Below, piece after piece: positions 1 to 12,803 of a stretch of 64,000 bases of DNA (position 1 is its first letter; the number at the start of each line of letters is the position of its first letter). The position numbers were made by a program, and so were the translations under genes. Location of the stretch: contig JACBWW010000040.1 of assembly GCA_020086605.1 (NCBI GenBank), positions 313,954 to 377,953 of the forward strand, read 5' to 3'. The notes under the pieces are model-generated. The model worked only from the letters and a program-made list of their open reading frames with translations. It was not told where the DNA came from and did no database searches. The stretch comes from Lanius collurio. Its lineage: Eukaryota > Chordata > Aves > Passeriformes > Laniidae.

Positions 1-210
1 GCCACTAAAAAGTATATTGTTGTTTTCAGGGGCTAATTCTTAAAAAAGTTAAGGATAAAAAATTAGGTAGCAAGAGATCAAACAACATTTCTAAGTATAG
101 ATGGCTTGTTCCTAATCCCAGGTAGAACAATCTAACATTTACCTGTGCCAAAAGTAGGGAGGGAGCCGGTCCAATTTTGTTTATAATTAGCATAAGTTCA
201 TTTTCCAGAA

Positions 211-334
211 AATCATAGGATGGTTTGGGTTTGAAGTGACTTTAGAGATGATCTCGTTCCAGCCCCCCTGCCAGTGGCAGGGACACCTTCCAACACACCT
301 GGTTGCTTCCAACACACCTGTAGCCCTGGCCTAC
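211..334 (-). mobile_element. CR1 LINE 3'-end fragment
   Basis: This is the 3' tip of a CR1 retrotransposon read on the minus strand. It opens with the reverse complement of the CR1 terminal repeat (AATCATAGGATGG), followed by the usual GGTTTGGG, a GAAG..ACTTTAGAGATGATCT segment and CCCCCTGCC..GGCAGGGACACC. It then degrades. Inside it the 14-mer TTCCAACACACCTG occurs twice, at 288-301 and 307-320, a 19-bp tandem duplication that full CR1 copies lack. No ORF survives. Confidence 0.85.
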
Positions 335-636
335 AGTTTGTAATGTAGAATCACAGACAAAAAATAATTGTCTTGACTAAATTACATTAACTTCAGATTA
401 CAACATGCTCATCAGGCAATTATCAAAGCCACAAATAAAAGTATTTTTAAATTCTTTGTATGTTTATTAATATGTCTCTGAGCATGTGCTTTCCCTGCTA
501 TATGTTGGAAATGGGACATAACTTCACAAGACAAAATTTATTTCTTTCCCTCCTGTAAGAGGGAAGGGCCAGTGACTGATCATCACCCCAGAACAGAAGG
601 AGAAATTAGAAAGCTTACTTGTACAAAAGAGTTTTC
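335..636. other. Unique AT-rich sequence, nothing recognised
   Basis: I see no gene, repeat or RNA signature here. The sequence is AT-rich and non-coding, lying between the CR1 tip and the G/T tract. Confidence 0.6.
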
Positions 637-802
637 TTGGTGGGGTTTTTTTGGTGGCTTATTTTTTTCAGTGGGTTTTTTTTGGTTGTGCAGTTTTCGG
701 GGTTTGAGGGGTTTTTTGGTGTGGTTTTTGCTTGTTTGTTTTTGGTTGGTTGGTTGGTTTGGTTTTTTTGGTATGTGTATGTTTTTTTTCTTTCTTTGTT
801 TT
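637..802. repeat. G/T-rich low-complexity tract
   Basis: About 165 bp made almost entirely of T and G on the plus strand. It has repeated runs of GGG or GGGG separated by T-runs and a short TTGG microsatellite near 745-760. Overlapping ORFs of 63 to 97 codons here give only Phe/Trp/Gly/Val-rich peptides, so they come from base composition. The G-runs could form an imperfect G-quadruplex on the plus strand, but some loops are long. Confidence 0.85.
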
Positions 803-2869
803 CTCCTTGAGGCAGAAAAAGGATATGCTCTTAATGGAAATGAAATGAAAGTGAACATGGATTAAATAATGAGAGAGAGCAGAGGGAGAAACTCACATAA
901 TTCAAAATTCATTTGGTGATATCCAAAATGTTTGGAAAATGTTTTATCTACTTTACAGAACTTCAGCTTGTACTAAGTTCCCCTATCCCTAACTTCAATT
1001 GTTAGCTCTCTAAATATTTTCCCAGAAGGAATATGAATTAAACATTATAGGGAAAATTTCACTAAATACAGTCTAGAGAAAGCAGGTGCAGCTCTTAGAG
1101 AAGTTCCTGGCTCCAGTTCAACTCAATGGTGTAAATTACATCTCCAACATCCATGTTGTTAGCATTAGAGTAAATTATGAGTGGATTCTACGAAATCCAA
1201 AATGTTATGCTGATGTAAAATATGGTAAGAGAAGGGAGACTTGGGAGTGGAGAGAGAATGATGAGAAAAATTGAGTAAGCGTGGCAGAGTAATGTGATGT
1301 GTATGAACAAACAACACCCATATGAGTTATAGGCTCCATTAATTCCTTTCCTCCTTATATTTACTTTTTTTTGCCTAGAGGGAATGTAACATAAAGGAGA
1401 ATTCCTGTTTTCAGATTATGCTTCTACTATTAAAAAAAAAATAAAAAAAAATTCCAGAACCAACATGAGTGTGGAGACTTCAGTAATTGGACCCATACAT
1501 CACAACGGGTTGTCAGAACAAACTTTCCCTCTGCTTTGCAGAGGTGGTTGTCTCAGAAGTGAAGACCTAGGATGACACTGATGCTAAACAGTACTGAATG
1601 CCCCCTGCAAGGTGCTAAGTGCCTCGAATGTCCATTTAATAAGTGTGAATTGAGAGCAGCCAGCAACTCACAAGAGATGCTAACATGCTCTGCAACACAG
1701 AGCAACAGATATGTCAGATCCTTATTTTTGGTGGCTTTTTGTTTTTCCTTTTTAACAAGGTCTGTGTGATGCCACTTTCATCCGTGTTCTTCAGAGGTGA
1801 AGACAGCACTGCAAATGTGCTTGTAGGCAGCACTTTCCCATCTTGCAATCCCTCGTGGTTTTGTTCTAAGTGGCACAAAGGGGTTTGCAGGAGCAGAGCC
1901 CCCCTGGCCTCACCACTGATCTGCTCCATGGGAATCCACCTGCAGTGGCAGCAAGAGCAGGGTTGGGAACCCTCTGCACTGCAATGGCACCTGTGACACA
2001 CTCTCCTTCTCCCTGCACCAGCAGCGAGTGGGGATGAGCTGCTGCATCCATCCATCAGTGTCAGGCAGCGAGGCACCTCAGTTCAGCACGTCTGGGACAC
2101 ATCCATCCTGTTTACACCATGGGAAACAGCATGGGAAGGATGAGCTGCATTAAAACCCAGATATTCAGGCCCATCCTACACATGAGCAAGTTCCTGTTGT
2201 GACACAGGACAACTTAAATTGCTGAGTGGTGGTTCCTTACCAGTCCAAACATACAAATCAGCAAACAAATAAATTTACTGTCATCTGACAGAAATGCCTG
2301 GCTGTGATGGAGTGGGGGATTTTTCCAAGGAAATGCAGAAACAGGCATTGGCTGTGGTAGATGGCATAACACAAGTAACTTTCATCTTGTATTACCACAT
2401 CTTGTCACATTAACAGAAGTACTTATTTCCATTTCCATGGTTTGGAGCAGCCAAAGTGGAACTTGCAGCTGATTTAAAACCATGAAGCAGACTGAGTAGC
2501 TTCAGAGCAGACACAGTAGTTTCACAAAGCAAGTACAAGTGCTTTCTGTGGATAGAAAAAGTACTGTTATGACATGACTGACCAGATGTTTAATTGCTCT
2601 GTTCAGTACAAGACCATTTGTCTGACACACCAAACATCAGGAATAAAGCAAAGAGGAGATCCTGTGAAACAAAGGATAGACACAAAAACCACTTCAACAT
2701 GAATAAATGGAATTTGAACAATTTCTTGCCCACTGCTATTACAACAATCAATTAAGACATTTCCTGTAGCATGCTGCAGTACACAAAACAAACACAGCAG
2801 CAGTCAGGTTCACTAAAAGAAATGGACCTTGAAAAAAAAGAAGTGACACAATCTGTTCCCTGAAAACCC
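803..2869. other. Unique sequence with a moderately GC-rich patch
   Basis: Mostly AT-rich DNA without recognised genes. A short A-rich tract lies at 1432-1451. The patch at about 1885-2110 is clearly richer in GC and carries a 120-codon minus-strand ORF at 1714-2076. Its peptide is low in information, without a domain I recognise, and stop codons are simply rarer in GC-rich DNA. I do not call it a gene. Confidence 0.5.
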
Positions 2870-2934
2870 AGGAGAAGGAGGGAGAAGGAACAGAAAGGAA
2901 AGAGGGAGAAGGGATAGAAAGGGGGAGAAGAGAA
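2870..2934. repeat. Polypurine (A/G) tract
   Basis: About 65 bases consisting almost only of A and G, built from imperfect repeats of GGAGAAG and GGAAAGAG, with a single C near 2891. Such homopurine stretches behave as imperfect microsatellites and can form triplex (H-) DNA. No coding content. Confidence 0.8.
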
Positions 2935-5900
2935 TGATCTCCCTTTAACAATATTTTATTTACATAAAGTTACATCTAAGAGAAATGTAGGATGGTATGA
3001 CTTCAGCATGTGATTCCAAATCATGCCTGATGTAAAGTGATGGGGCATTGAAAACATCCCTTTCTAAAGCATTGATTCTAATTAATTTAGTGCTTGCTGA
3101 TAAAGAGCTGTGTTAAATCTTTTCCCCCTTCAAACATCTGTCAAGGAAAAAAAATCTGCTTCTATGCTGTTGTTTCTCCAGAAACATCTGACTTAGAGTA
3201 GAAAATGGGAACTGGTGAGACAAGTGCAAAAATAATTGGGAGCTGTGTATCTCTGTTGGCATGAACAGCCCAAACCACCACACAACCATTAATAATGTAA
3301 ACTTCAAGGCTTTGGGAGGCCCAGAGTGCCTCCTAGGAAATGTCCAGGTGTACAGTCCTGGCCATTTTGGAGACAAGTACCATTGGGAATGTCTGCAGTT
3401 AGCAGGGGTACAAGCACCAAGGCTGCCAGAGTCTGCTTGAGTTTGCAGGTGACATTAGGCAAGTGCAAACTTGCCAGGAGGAAAGATGGTGCAAACAGAG
3501 AAACTGAACATGATCTGATAGGAATGGGTTTTTAATGCTTGACTGTCATATTAAAACAACATGCCAGGAAAAGGATTTGCTAAAACAAAGACTTTGAACA
3601 TTCTTTGGGGAATTGGAAGTCGATGATCTTCTATTGCAGAATTGGATTCTGTGATAACCAGATTTTAAGTAGCCAGAATTGCCTACAACACATCAACCCT
3701 AACAGCTTACCTACCATAATAATGCTAAAATTAAAAGTCCTAAAGTGCTTTTAAAAATTTTTATCTACTAAAATCTGATTCTCTTTAAGTCAGAATTTTG
3801 TACCTGACAACACACCTGTAAAGGTGATGACACCTATAACAAATACACCTTGGACCTTTGGAAAGGGTCTGTGAACCCTTGGAAAGGCACGTGCCAGCTC
3901 TGCAGCATCGGACCATGACTTGGTTCCTCCTTTCTCCCCCACAGCTAAGAGAGGAGAGGCACAGGTCTCCAAACCTACATTATCAAAATAAGTTGAAGCT
4001 CTAGAGGGCAACTCAACAGTCAGATTCTGGCAAAACAGTTGAAGACAAACAGATAATGGGAAAAAAAAGGCTCCGAGCTTACTGCCTGATTTTCTCCACT
4101 AACCCTAAGTAGTATGGGCAGCGTTCTGATAAATTAAAAAAAAACAAAAAAACCAAACCAAAACAAAAAAAACAAAACAGAGAGAGAAACAATCTAGCTG
4201 CATGGGCATAAAAATTATATTTTGCAAAGTGCTCAGTTTGCTTTACACTGGCCTTGAGCTGAAGAAAGAGGAAGAATTTTTAGGAGTAAAACCAGTGCAG
4301 TGCTGTGGAAGATGAGGAGGTGTTCTGCAAACCTGATGGCATTACCTATGGTTTTGAGGATAATTATTAAGCAGGTACCTAACAGTGGATCATATCCCAT
4401 CTCAATCACAATGCAGCACAAGAAAGAAAATCTCTCTCGGACTCCAGAGAGGAACTAATAAAAAAGAAAGGAAAAATCCCATTTATTTTCCTCTGTGATT
4501 TATTTTTAATTACTATGAAGACAGGCTATCTCCAGATGTGTGAAAATAAAATCCAGGTATAAGATACACTGAATGCAGGATGAATGTCAGGAACTCTCCA
4601 CATGCTAAGTCTGTTTATGATAAGCAGCATAAGAAAAAAGCATTTTAAGCAATTGCTGCCATACCCAAGTCAATCAGAGACTGCATTTACTATTATGGGG
4701 CAGGTATCCTCATATCAGTGTGGCAGACATGACTATATATGTTCACCAGAAGCACAGAAAATTCTACATATAGGTATAGTGTTATTGAGATCCCATTGAT
4801 AATCAGTGATTCAAGAGCACAGCAAAGGTTAGGAAGTAAATCCTGACCTACAGAAGCTACTGACACCACTCCCACTGGAGTCAAAAGAGCTGGAGTTGGC
4901 CTACAATCCCTGCTGCAAAGAGCTTCTGAACTTAAATTCTAGCAACAGCAGAGATAGAGCAGCATAACAATGGTTGGACAGTCAGATAAGTTGAATTCAA
5001 CTGCATAAACCATGGGAATTTGAAGAGACTGAACCAGCAATTTTCAGAGTACTAATATTCTATAAATCTTCCAGGTGAGTCAAGCTCAATGGGTATTTTG
5101 CCTCCTAAGCAAGGAAAGATAAGTAAAGGATTATGATGATATCAGAGATTTTCAATTCACTTAATTTCAGTGTGTGATAAGGTTTAAGAAAGAGTTCAAT
5201 TATGGTGCAACATTCAAGTTAACATGGAGATAATGGGCAGGTACTTGTTACCTGATTAGCTGAACAAAAGAAAAATCAATATTTGCAAGGCAAAAAAGAA
5301 GATTTAGTAAAAAATAATTAATCTAGAATACCTATGCAAGTGTAGATGACATTTGATTAGCTCAGTCATTAGAACTGCAGAAGAGTTCTTTTTTAAGGAA
5401 TTTACTTCCCTGGATTTCTAGACTAACACATTCCTTATTCTCCCTTCCCCTTAAAGGAATGTGAGGTTTTTCACAAATTTCAATCTTCTCAGTAATAAGA
5501 ATTTAATGATTTAGTATCATTAGTTGTTTGAAACCACTCTAATAAAACAAAGAATAGCAGCAAATCTAATACAGAAAATGACTGATACATTCCTTTGCAT
5601 GTTACCTGTCAGTCTTTTCACTCTGATTGGTAGGAAGTAAGAAACTGTAAATAATTCTCACAATGTACAGATAAATATACATATATTATACATATAAATG
5701 ACATTTATTGGCAGTGTTCATATTTATCTGATAATGCAAAAGGTAAATATCTCTTTTCAGAATGGCCATGCAGCAGTGAAACTGTAATCACTATTATTTA
5801 GCCCAAACCACAGAAATACCTCTTTCATTGAATTACATTATTCCCAATGAATAGTAGTTTCAATCCTCCAACAACTGTAGGAGTGTCACATTCTCCTGGG

Positions 5901-8127
5901 TATTTAAAGAAATGAATGTCTCATGTAAACAAACCCACTGTTGATAAATATGGTTCTACAGGAAAGGGTGCTTCTAGGAAAATATTTTACTCAAACTACT
6001 GTCTCTGCCATTGTAAACCTGAATGAGGGATATAATCCTGACCATGCAGTACAATCTAAGCTTTTTAGCAGAAAGGAATGCTACAAAACCAGCATAATAG
6101 TCTACAATCTCCCAGTAAAGCTCTGTCACTTGGGTTCTTGAAAAGTTCAGTGCTGTTCCCACAGTTGCAAGGAGCTGGATTCTTGAAATTGGATGCTCTT
6201 GTCAGGTGACTTAAAGCTCAGTCAGGTGGAGCTGGAGAACAGGAAACTGTGCCAAGTATTGGGTTATTATCAGAGAGAAAACCTTGTGTTTCCTGTTTAC
6301 AATTCATAATTGCCTGCACAGACTTTTATTACAGATTTCCAGCATTCACTTACAACAGTCTTACTCTTCTTCTTAAAAAGCAAACAATAAAATTCTAGAG
6401 TCAGAGTTATTACCCAACACATTTGTTAAAATGGCAATTTCAGGAGCTGCTGTCCAAATCCAATTCCTGAAATATGTCAGGATTTTCTACACTCTATACT
6501 TTGGGTGTCAGAGTGCTGCCTTGCAAAAGAAACCAGTGTCCCAAGAGTCTCTGACCACTTACCAACCATTAAAATCTCCACTTCTCTGTGTCTCACCTCT
6601 ATTTGCTCAATTTTGGAGTAGAGCAGTAAGAATAGACTATCGAGCACATTTAGCATTACTTCCCTTCATCAACAACAGAAAACCAGGTTGTTGATCCCCC
6701 GCAACACCAGGAAATAAAAGAAGGTGACTGGACTTGGAAAAATTTCCTCAAGGGCAGTGGCCTGATACTAATGTAAAATATCTTCAATATTAAAGATCAC
6801 TCCTGAATAAATACCTGGAAAACTATTGCAGCTCAGGTGATATCATATGCAGCTGAAATTTATTTGATATTAGCTCTCAGTTCTTGGTGCTGCTAAGCGT
6901 GCCCATGACAGGGGCTGCTGAGCTAACCCTGCATACAAAACGAACTGATAATTCCAAACATGGATAGAGACCTAATTGGAAAGTCCCCTAGGATTAAATA
7001 ATTCCCATCTGTCTTCAAAAGCATACTATCAATCACAGTGACTGCAGCACTGGCCTTACTTTTCTGGCATTCTCTGAAGAGGAAATGGGAAAGATACAGA
7101 AAGTATAAATCATTTTGATCTAAAAAGAAAGTACTTAGACAGCCATGTAATGAATTGCCAGCACTGTCATCTATGTTAAAGGCCATGAAAAGTTTTGTAA
7201 GGTCCTGAGTATGAACAGCATAGAATAATGGAAAAGGTTTACAGCTTCCCAGAGCAGTAAGAAACTCTATCTTAAACAAGCACACAAGCTAAAATCTAAA
7301 TGAACCCATAAACCAGTTACCAGAGGAAGGCAGAGACTAAGCTGTCTTATTCTGAATCTTTGGGTTTTACATTTTAGCAGCAAATATTGGACTACCACTT
7401 AATTAGCCATTTGCAATTATTTCCATATTTTGAAAAATGCCTGGGTTATATTCAAACAGTGCTTCTTGTGTTCCCAGTTATTAGAAAGCAGAAACTCAAG
7501 CATTCAGTGGGACTCAGAATCTGAAGGTGATGCTATCTCACACAGGACAGGACTGTGGGGTAGCATTAATCATGGAAACCATACAGAACAATTATCAGAT
7601 AAAGAACAAAATGCCTTGTGCCTGGTTGAGAACAAAAGCATGCTCTCCAATGCTAATAAAATGAAGTAAAAGAAAATAAAAACTAGGTAGGGCTGGTTTT
7701 AAGAATGAGCAGGTTTTCTCAACATATGCCATTCAGGACAAATTCTGTGTCATGCCAGTGAATGTTTGCTGTGGACTCTGCAATGCACAGTCTGTGTCTA
7801 CCATTGCATCCTGATTATTTGTGTGTTTGTGGTTTCTATAATTATGTTTTTTCTAGAACCAGCACTTCTTAATGTGAACTTGGAGATGACAGATACACTA
7901 AAATACACATACCCTTGAAGAAAAACAAATTAGGTTTTGTTGGAGGCTTTTTTTAAGAACTGATATCCAATGAGATTCTGAAGAGATGTGCAGACTTGAG
8001 GTGGGTCCCACCCTCCCATCTGCAGCTCCTGTGTTATGCCTGTCCCCAGGAATTGAAGGAATGGGCATCTTCAAACTGCCCAGATTGGTGGTTTACTCCT
8101 GTATGCATCAAGATGGATGTATGGAGG
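2935..8127. other. Unique AT-rich sequence without recognised genes
   Basis: I find no exon, RNA gene or clear interspersed repeat in this 5 kb. The ORFs present (up to 120 codons, minus strand 6923-7285) have no recognisable domain and no splice-site context that stands out. An A/C-rich tract lies at about 4131-4180. The piece at 5655-5710 is a run of alternating TA/CA with short palindromes. Confidence 0.5.
4131..4180. repeat. A/C-rich low-complexity tract
   Basis: A stretch of A-runs broken by single or double C, of the type AAAACCAAACC, followed by GAGAGAGA. It is the same class of simple sequence as the G/T tract near 0.7 kb, seen from the other strand. Confidence 0.75.
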
Positions 8128-8188
8128 CAGGGTGGAACCAGGTGATCTCTAAGGTCCCCTCTAACCCAAACCCTTCTATGATAATGAC
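8128..8188 (+). mobile_element. CR1 LINE 3' tip
   Basis: The last ~60 bp of a CR1 element on the plus strand. It matches the usual CR1 end: GGTGATCTCTAAGGTCCC, then CTAACCCAAACCCTTCTATGATAATGA. Only the 3' terminus remains, as expected for the strong 5' truncation of CR1 insertions. Confidence 0.85.
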
Positions 8189-9162
8189 ATATATTCATGT
8201 GTTGGCAGCTATGATGTCCTCAGGATAATGGTTTGATATTTGCCAATAAAAAAATAAATACAAGTTTGCATATTAGTAATAAAGTAATGTAAAATAATGT
8301 TTGGATGCTGGCTTGTAGAACCCTTGGAAAATTCCTTGGCCAGAATATGATGCAGAACAATAAACAATTTCAATAAGCATAAGCATATGAAGAAGAACAT
8401 TTTAAAAGAAAATCATTTGACTTTACATAAAATTATCATGATACTGAGCACTGATTAGTTTTTTTAAATTTAATATGATGATCCTGATTTCTAATATACT
8501 TTCCATCAACCTGATAAATATTCATGTTACTTTAGTGCTGTCACACAGAGAAGCAAACACAACATACAGCTCACCGAGATGCAAAGTCTGAGCATGAAAA
8601 GTATGCATTAGAGAAAGGGCATTCAACTATGACTGTATAATTCTGAGCTTTGTTTAATGTGGTTTAAGAAGAGATAGGCAAAGTGCCAAGGATATTTAAT
8701 AATGACATTAACAAGGGAAACAAATTTTATTTCTGTTTTCTGCAATTTAGCAGCCAATTCTGTATTTTTAAGTATTAAAGAGTATTCTGTTTAAGATGTG
8801 GACATCAGTGAAGTGCTTACAAACATGCAGATTTCTCACATTAGCTTGTAAAACTTGTATTTTCATCAGTCCTTCTGAAATTATAGATATTTTTAGGTAC
8901 CTACTATTCCCTCCTGATTCCTCTGTGTAGGATTTTCAGTGACTGACTTTAGCATATTCACGTATACTCTCAGAGTGTACTAAGTGGATTTCCCCAGCTT
9001 TTCAGGGACTGCTTTTCTCCTTTGTCACACAAATGAAGATAGATTTACAGCATTTCTGCTACTGACCCAACGTTGCCATTCTAGTGGGACAATCTGATTC
9101 AGTTGATACAAACCAAAATAATACCAGTAATGAGAGATTAAAAATGAAACTTAAATTTGACT
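8189..9162. other. Unique AT-rich sequence, nothing recognised
   Basis: AT-rich DNA with no gene, RNA or repeat signature that I can support. Confidence 0.55.
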
Positions 9163-9500
9163 ATTAGAATATCCTGAGTTGGAAGGGATTTATAAGGATC
9201 ATCAAATCCAACTCTTAGCCCTGCATGGGACCATCCCAAAATCACACCATGTGCCTGAGAGTGTTGTCCAAATGCTTTTTGAACTCTGTCAGGCTTGGTG
9301 CTGTCACCACTTTCCAGGCAAACCTGTTCCAGTGCTCAACCACCCTCTCTGTGAAGAACCTTTTTCTGGTATCCAACATAAACCTCCCATGACACAACTT
9401 CATGCTGTTCCCTGGGGCCTTGTCACTGGTGACCAGCAGAAAGAGATGGGTGCTGGCCCTTCTGCTTCCCCTTCTGGGGAAGTTGTAGACCAAGACAGGC
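9163..9500 (-). mobile_element. CR1 LINE fragment with ORF2 tail
   Basis: A ~340-bp CR1 3' region on the minus strand, colinear with the avian CR1 end throughout (GAATATCCTGAGTTGGAAGGG, then GTGCCTGAGAGTGTTGTCC, then CTCTGTCAGGCTTGGTGCTGTC). Reading the minus strand, the frame at 9242-9520 carries the recognisable C-terminal tail of CR1 ORF2: an RKRFFTERVVEHWNR motif, then the conserved APSL..FKKHLD..L and a stop. ORF2 in an intact element encodes endonuclease plus reverse transcriptase. Here only its last ~50-60 residues remain, so the copy is dead. Confidence 0.92.
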
Positions 9501-10097
9501 AACCCTGTAACAGGGCCCACGTGGCAGTAAATTTGGGTAGTCAGATCCCTAAGATCTGTGGGATAAATGACACAGGAAGTCCCACTTTTGAATACCCAGC
9601 ATTAAGTTATGAAACTCCTCAACTCCATGATGCAAAGATTGACTGAAATAAATTTAATCTACAAAATCACAGTAGTCAAAAATTGTTTTGGTGGATTAAC
9701 AGTGCCACAGAGGGATTAAGCCATATATTAGGAATTATCTGTGTCTTTTCACCTTCATTCCTAATAACTGAAGCTATCATAAGCTCCATATCACATGCTT
9801 CAGGTAATTTGATCATACATCTACACCAGAGGAGATAAAATCTGTACTTGTGTTTGATACGGTAATGCATAGATCTAATATTTACAAGCAGAAAATAGGG
9901 GTCTAAATTTATCTGCAGTTGCTTTTCACCATCTAAGCCTAGTTACAATTGTTATTTACCCAGGCAGCAATTGCTCTCACTCTTCCCTATTTCTTTAAAA
10001 CCCCCCACATGATCAGTAATGATCCTGAGCTCCATCAAATGCCCATGTAATTTGGGGTATGTGTGGTCAGTCAGGTAGTCCTTCAATATGAGCCACC
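9501..10097. other. Unique sequence between CR1 copies
   Basis: AT-rich DNA with no recognised gene. The end of the 155-codon plus-strand ORF (9179-9646) runs into it, but most of that ORF is antisense CR1 and is not a gene. Confidence 0.55.
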
Positions 10098-10520
10098 AAG
10101 AGGCTCAGAGGGCTGCAGCACTTCCTGTGAAGACAGGCTGAGAAAGCTGGAGTTGTTCAGCATGGAAAAGAGAAAGCTCCAGGGAGATCTTATTAACAGC
10201 CTTCCAGTAATTAAAAGGGCTTATAAAATAGAGAGAAAGTGACTTTTTACTGGAGCAGATACCAATAGGACAAGGGGGAACAGTTTTAACCTAAAAGATG
10301 AGAGATTTTGATGAGATGTTAGCATGAAATACTTACTGTGAGGGTGATGAGGCACTGGAACAGTTGCCCAGAGAAGCTGTGGATGCCCCATCTCTGGGAG
10401 TGTCCAAGGCCAGGTGGGATGGCCAACACCCTTGTCTAATGGAAGGTATCCCTGCCCATGTCAGTGGGGTAAGGTTCCTTCCTATCCAAACCATTCTATG
10501 ATCCAGTGACTCTGTGACTA
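10098..10520 (+). mobile_element. CR1 LINE 3' fragment
   Basis: About 420 bp of the CR1 3' region on the plus strand in normal order: GGCTGCAGCACTTCC, GAAGACAGGCTGAGAAAGC, TTGTTCAGCATGGAAAAGAG, GGCACTGGAACAGTTGCC, then the tail AACCATTCTATGATCCAGTGA. Point changes and indels break the ORF2 frame, indicating an old inactive copy. It is the longest CR1 piece in the window. Confidence 0.92.
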
Positions 10521-12643
10521 TGGAGAGACAGGTCTGAATAGAATTCCTGTTCTAAACTCTCCAGCTGAGGGTGACTGAACTAAATGCACGTAAGTACACA
10601 GGGCAAATAGGCATTTATGACAATTTTTAGACAGTTGACACACAGCATGTCTTTCAAAGGCATAGAATAAAAATATTATATCTCATTTGAGGGAGACTTC
10701 CGAAAGAATTAGGAAGAACTTTCATTATTAAATAAAACTCTGGTCTATATAGCTTTTGTTATACCTTTTAAAGTGTAAGTTTTCCTCGAGTGCACTGCAT
10801 CAGTAGTTACTCATTGTTGTGGTTTCTTTTATTTAGCTGGCCTTCTTTGCCAGTATAAAAGGCACCACAGTAACTGCTGTAGTTATCGAAGATAAACATA
10901 AGAATTGTCCTCAATTTTTATTGCCTCTTACTCACATTCACTTTTAAATTTGGCTTTTGATCACAGCATTGCTAACTATTCTTTCCACTACTGCTGGAAT
11001 CTTTTACTATGTTTCCTTTTATTTTAATTTCCCCTATGAAATTTAAATTTTGAGACTTATGAGTGTTAAAAAGAAGCAGTCCCAATCCTGGAATTGCCAG
11101 ATAGAGATGAACAGAAGTGTTAATACACTTGCAGCCACATTTCAGTGTGTACATGGCTATGGGCTGTGATGATTTCACTAACTGGGACATTTAGTCAGGA
11201 AAGAAATACAGACTTTGAAGTGTCACAAGGCAAGTTGTTTATTCTTCCTCTGATACTCAGGATCCCAGAAAGGAGACCAGGTGAAAGGAGACAAGCAGAA
11301 CAGCTTGTATCTTCCCTACAGACTAGCTGAGCATTCATCAGTCTTTACCTGCTCTTGACAAGGTTGAGGGAAAATTGGAGATTGGAACTGGCTGGCTGTA
11401 GCTGGAGGGCCCATGAACTGTCTTGGCCTGAAGCAAGGAAGGTATCTCATGTTCTTCTTATGGCAAAGACAAGAGATATCACACAGGGGAAGCAAGCTTT
11501 ATGAGCACTCATAGCTCAGGAGGAAAGGGGAAGAGGGCTTAACACAGCCAGGAGTCAAATGCCAGAGGTGAAACAGAGCAGAAGTAGCTGTCTAAATCTT
11601 TCCTCAAAAAAAGTACTAGAGAACTCTTTTTTCCTCTCTCTCTCTTTTTTTTTTTTTTTGTTTTTTTTTCCCTCTTTTCTGGAGCATGTACTAAGCCCTT
11701 CCCAGCCCTGCAGTACAGAAAGTTTGTGCCAAATGATGGACATGTAATATACAATGTAGCTTGACATTTAATCCCATATGAGAGACTTGTATAAGCCTTC
11801 ACATGAGCACCTGAAAACCAGAGGTCTCATAACAGCTGGCTGCAGTCTGGCTTACATTATCTCAATCCACAGAAACAAGAGCAAAGCTCATTTCATTTGT
11901 ATGATGGGGTCATTGGCATCTGGCAGGTGTTGGACTAAGCACTATTGATCAAACACAAGGAAAGTGGCAGAACACAATGATGATGAAACACTTTTTGGCA
12001 ATTTGACAAATGCACTGCTTCTTTGAGTTGTGTTGTTCATCCATACACGCACCAATACCTGAAGACAGGATGGCAATGTATGGAATAATACCAAAATTCT
12101 TGTCTGATCTTTTCTTCTACAAAAACCATATCAAACATACAAGAGAGCCTTACTGCATTAGAAGTCTACAAATTCCTACTATATAGAGCCCATTGCACCA
12201 TTTCTCATTGTTTATCCATTACTTTAACTCGTTCAAAACCCCTGTTTAAAATACTCTAAAAAGAGGCAATCAGCACTCTGGATTTCAGTTGTACAACTGA
12301 ATGTTACTTTAAGAATGTTTACCTACTTATATTGTTTATATTTATACCAGTTGTGAGAAACCTGACAGTTTATTTTAAGATTTAAATGTTTGGTGTTAAA
12401 TGATGCTGGGTTTAGAAAGCAAGAAAGTTGTGGAAGAAGTTTAGAAAATATGTGCTAGCAATTATTATTATTAGGCAAACAATTTCTGTTTACTGTAGTA
12501 CCTCTGATAATAATCAGGAATAGGAAAAAACCTCCTGAAACCATGAAAATTCATGAAATTGTCATTGTGCCATAAATCTCCATTCTTAAGTTTTTCAATT
12601 GCCAGCTTTGCTAAGTGGAAGATACATTTTTTTTTTCCTACAG
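10521..12643. other. Unique sequence with a pyrimidine tract
   Basis: No gene recognised. A T/C-rich tract at about 11619-11675 (CTCTCTC followed by two long T-runs) gives spurious Lys-rich ORFs on the minus strand. The rest is AT-rich, unremarkable DNA. Confidence 0.5.
11625..11675. repeat. Polypyrimidine (CT/T) tract
   Basis: A near-continuous pyrimidine run on the plus strand: CT repeats, then a ~14-T run, one G, then a 9-T run and CCCTC. Low-complexity sequence only. Confidence 0.85.
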
Positions 12644-12803
12644 CAAGATTAGAGAGCAATATGAAAACAATTATTATCTGTGGGTTTCTTATTCCTGTTC
12701 TTTTACTGTACCTTAAAACATCAGCTTATTCCACGTGGTTGTTGCTTAAAACTAAATTACTGTGTGTCACAACAACTTCAGGTTTCTTGTTGCAGGCTGG
12801 AAA
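12644..12803 (+). other. Possible exon with signal-peptide-like start (speculative)
   Basis: A 160-bp segment bounded by a long pyrimidine tract ending in CTACAG (AG at 12642-12643) and a donor-like GGAAA|GTAAGA (GT at 12804). An ATG at 12661 opens 47 codons, starting M-K-T then a hydrophobic stretch IIICGFLIPVLLLYL, then a small-residue region, which looks like a secretory signal or membrane anchor. The rest (CVTTTSGFLLQAGK) is not recognised. The frame stops inside the presumed intron. No neighbouring exon can be joined to it here, and T-rich AT-rich DNA gives such hydrophobic frames by chance. I do not know a matching family. Confidence 0.15.

Noticed and set aside
583..865. Overlapping ORFs on both strands in the G/T tract
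   Set aside because: Peptides are only Phe/Gly/Trp/Val or Lys/Pro/Asn repeats imposed by low-complexity DNA.
9179..9646. 155-codon plus-strand ORF
   Set aside because: Most of it is the antisense of a CR1 3' end; the sense (minus) strand carries the known ORF2 tail.
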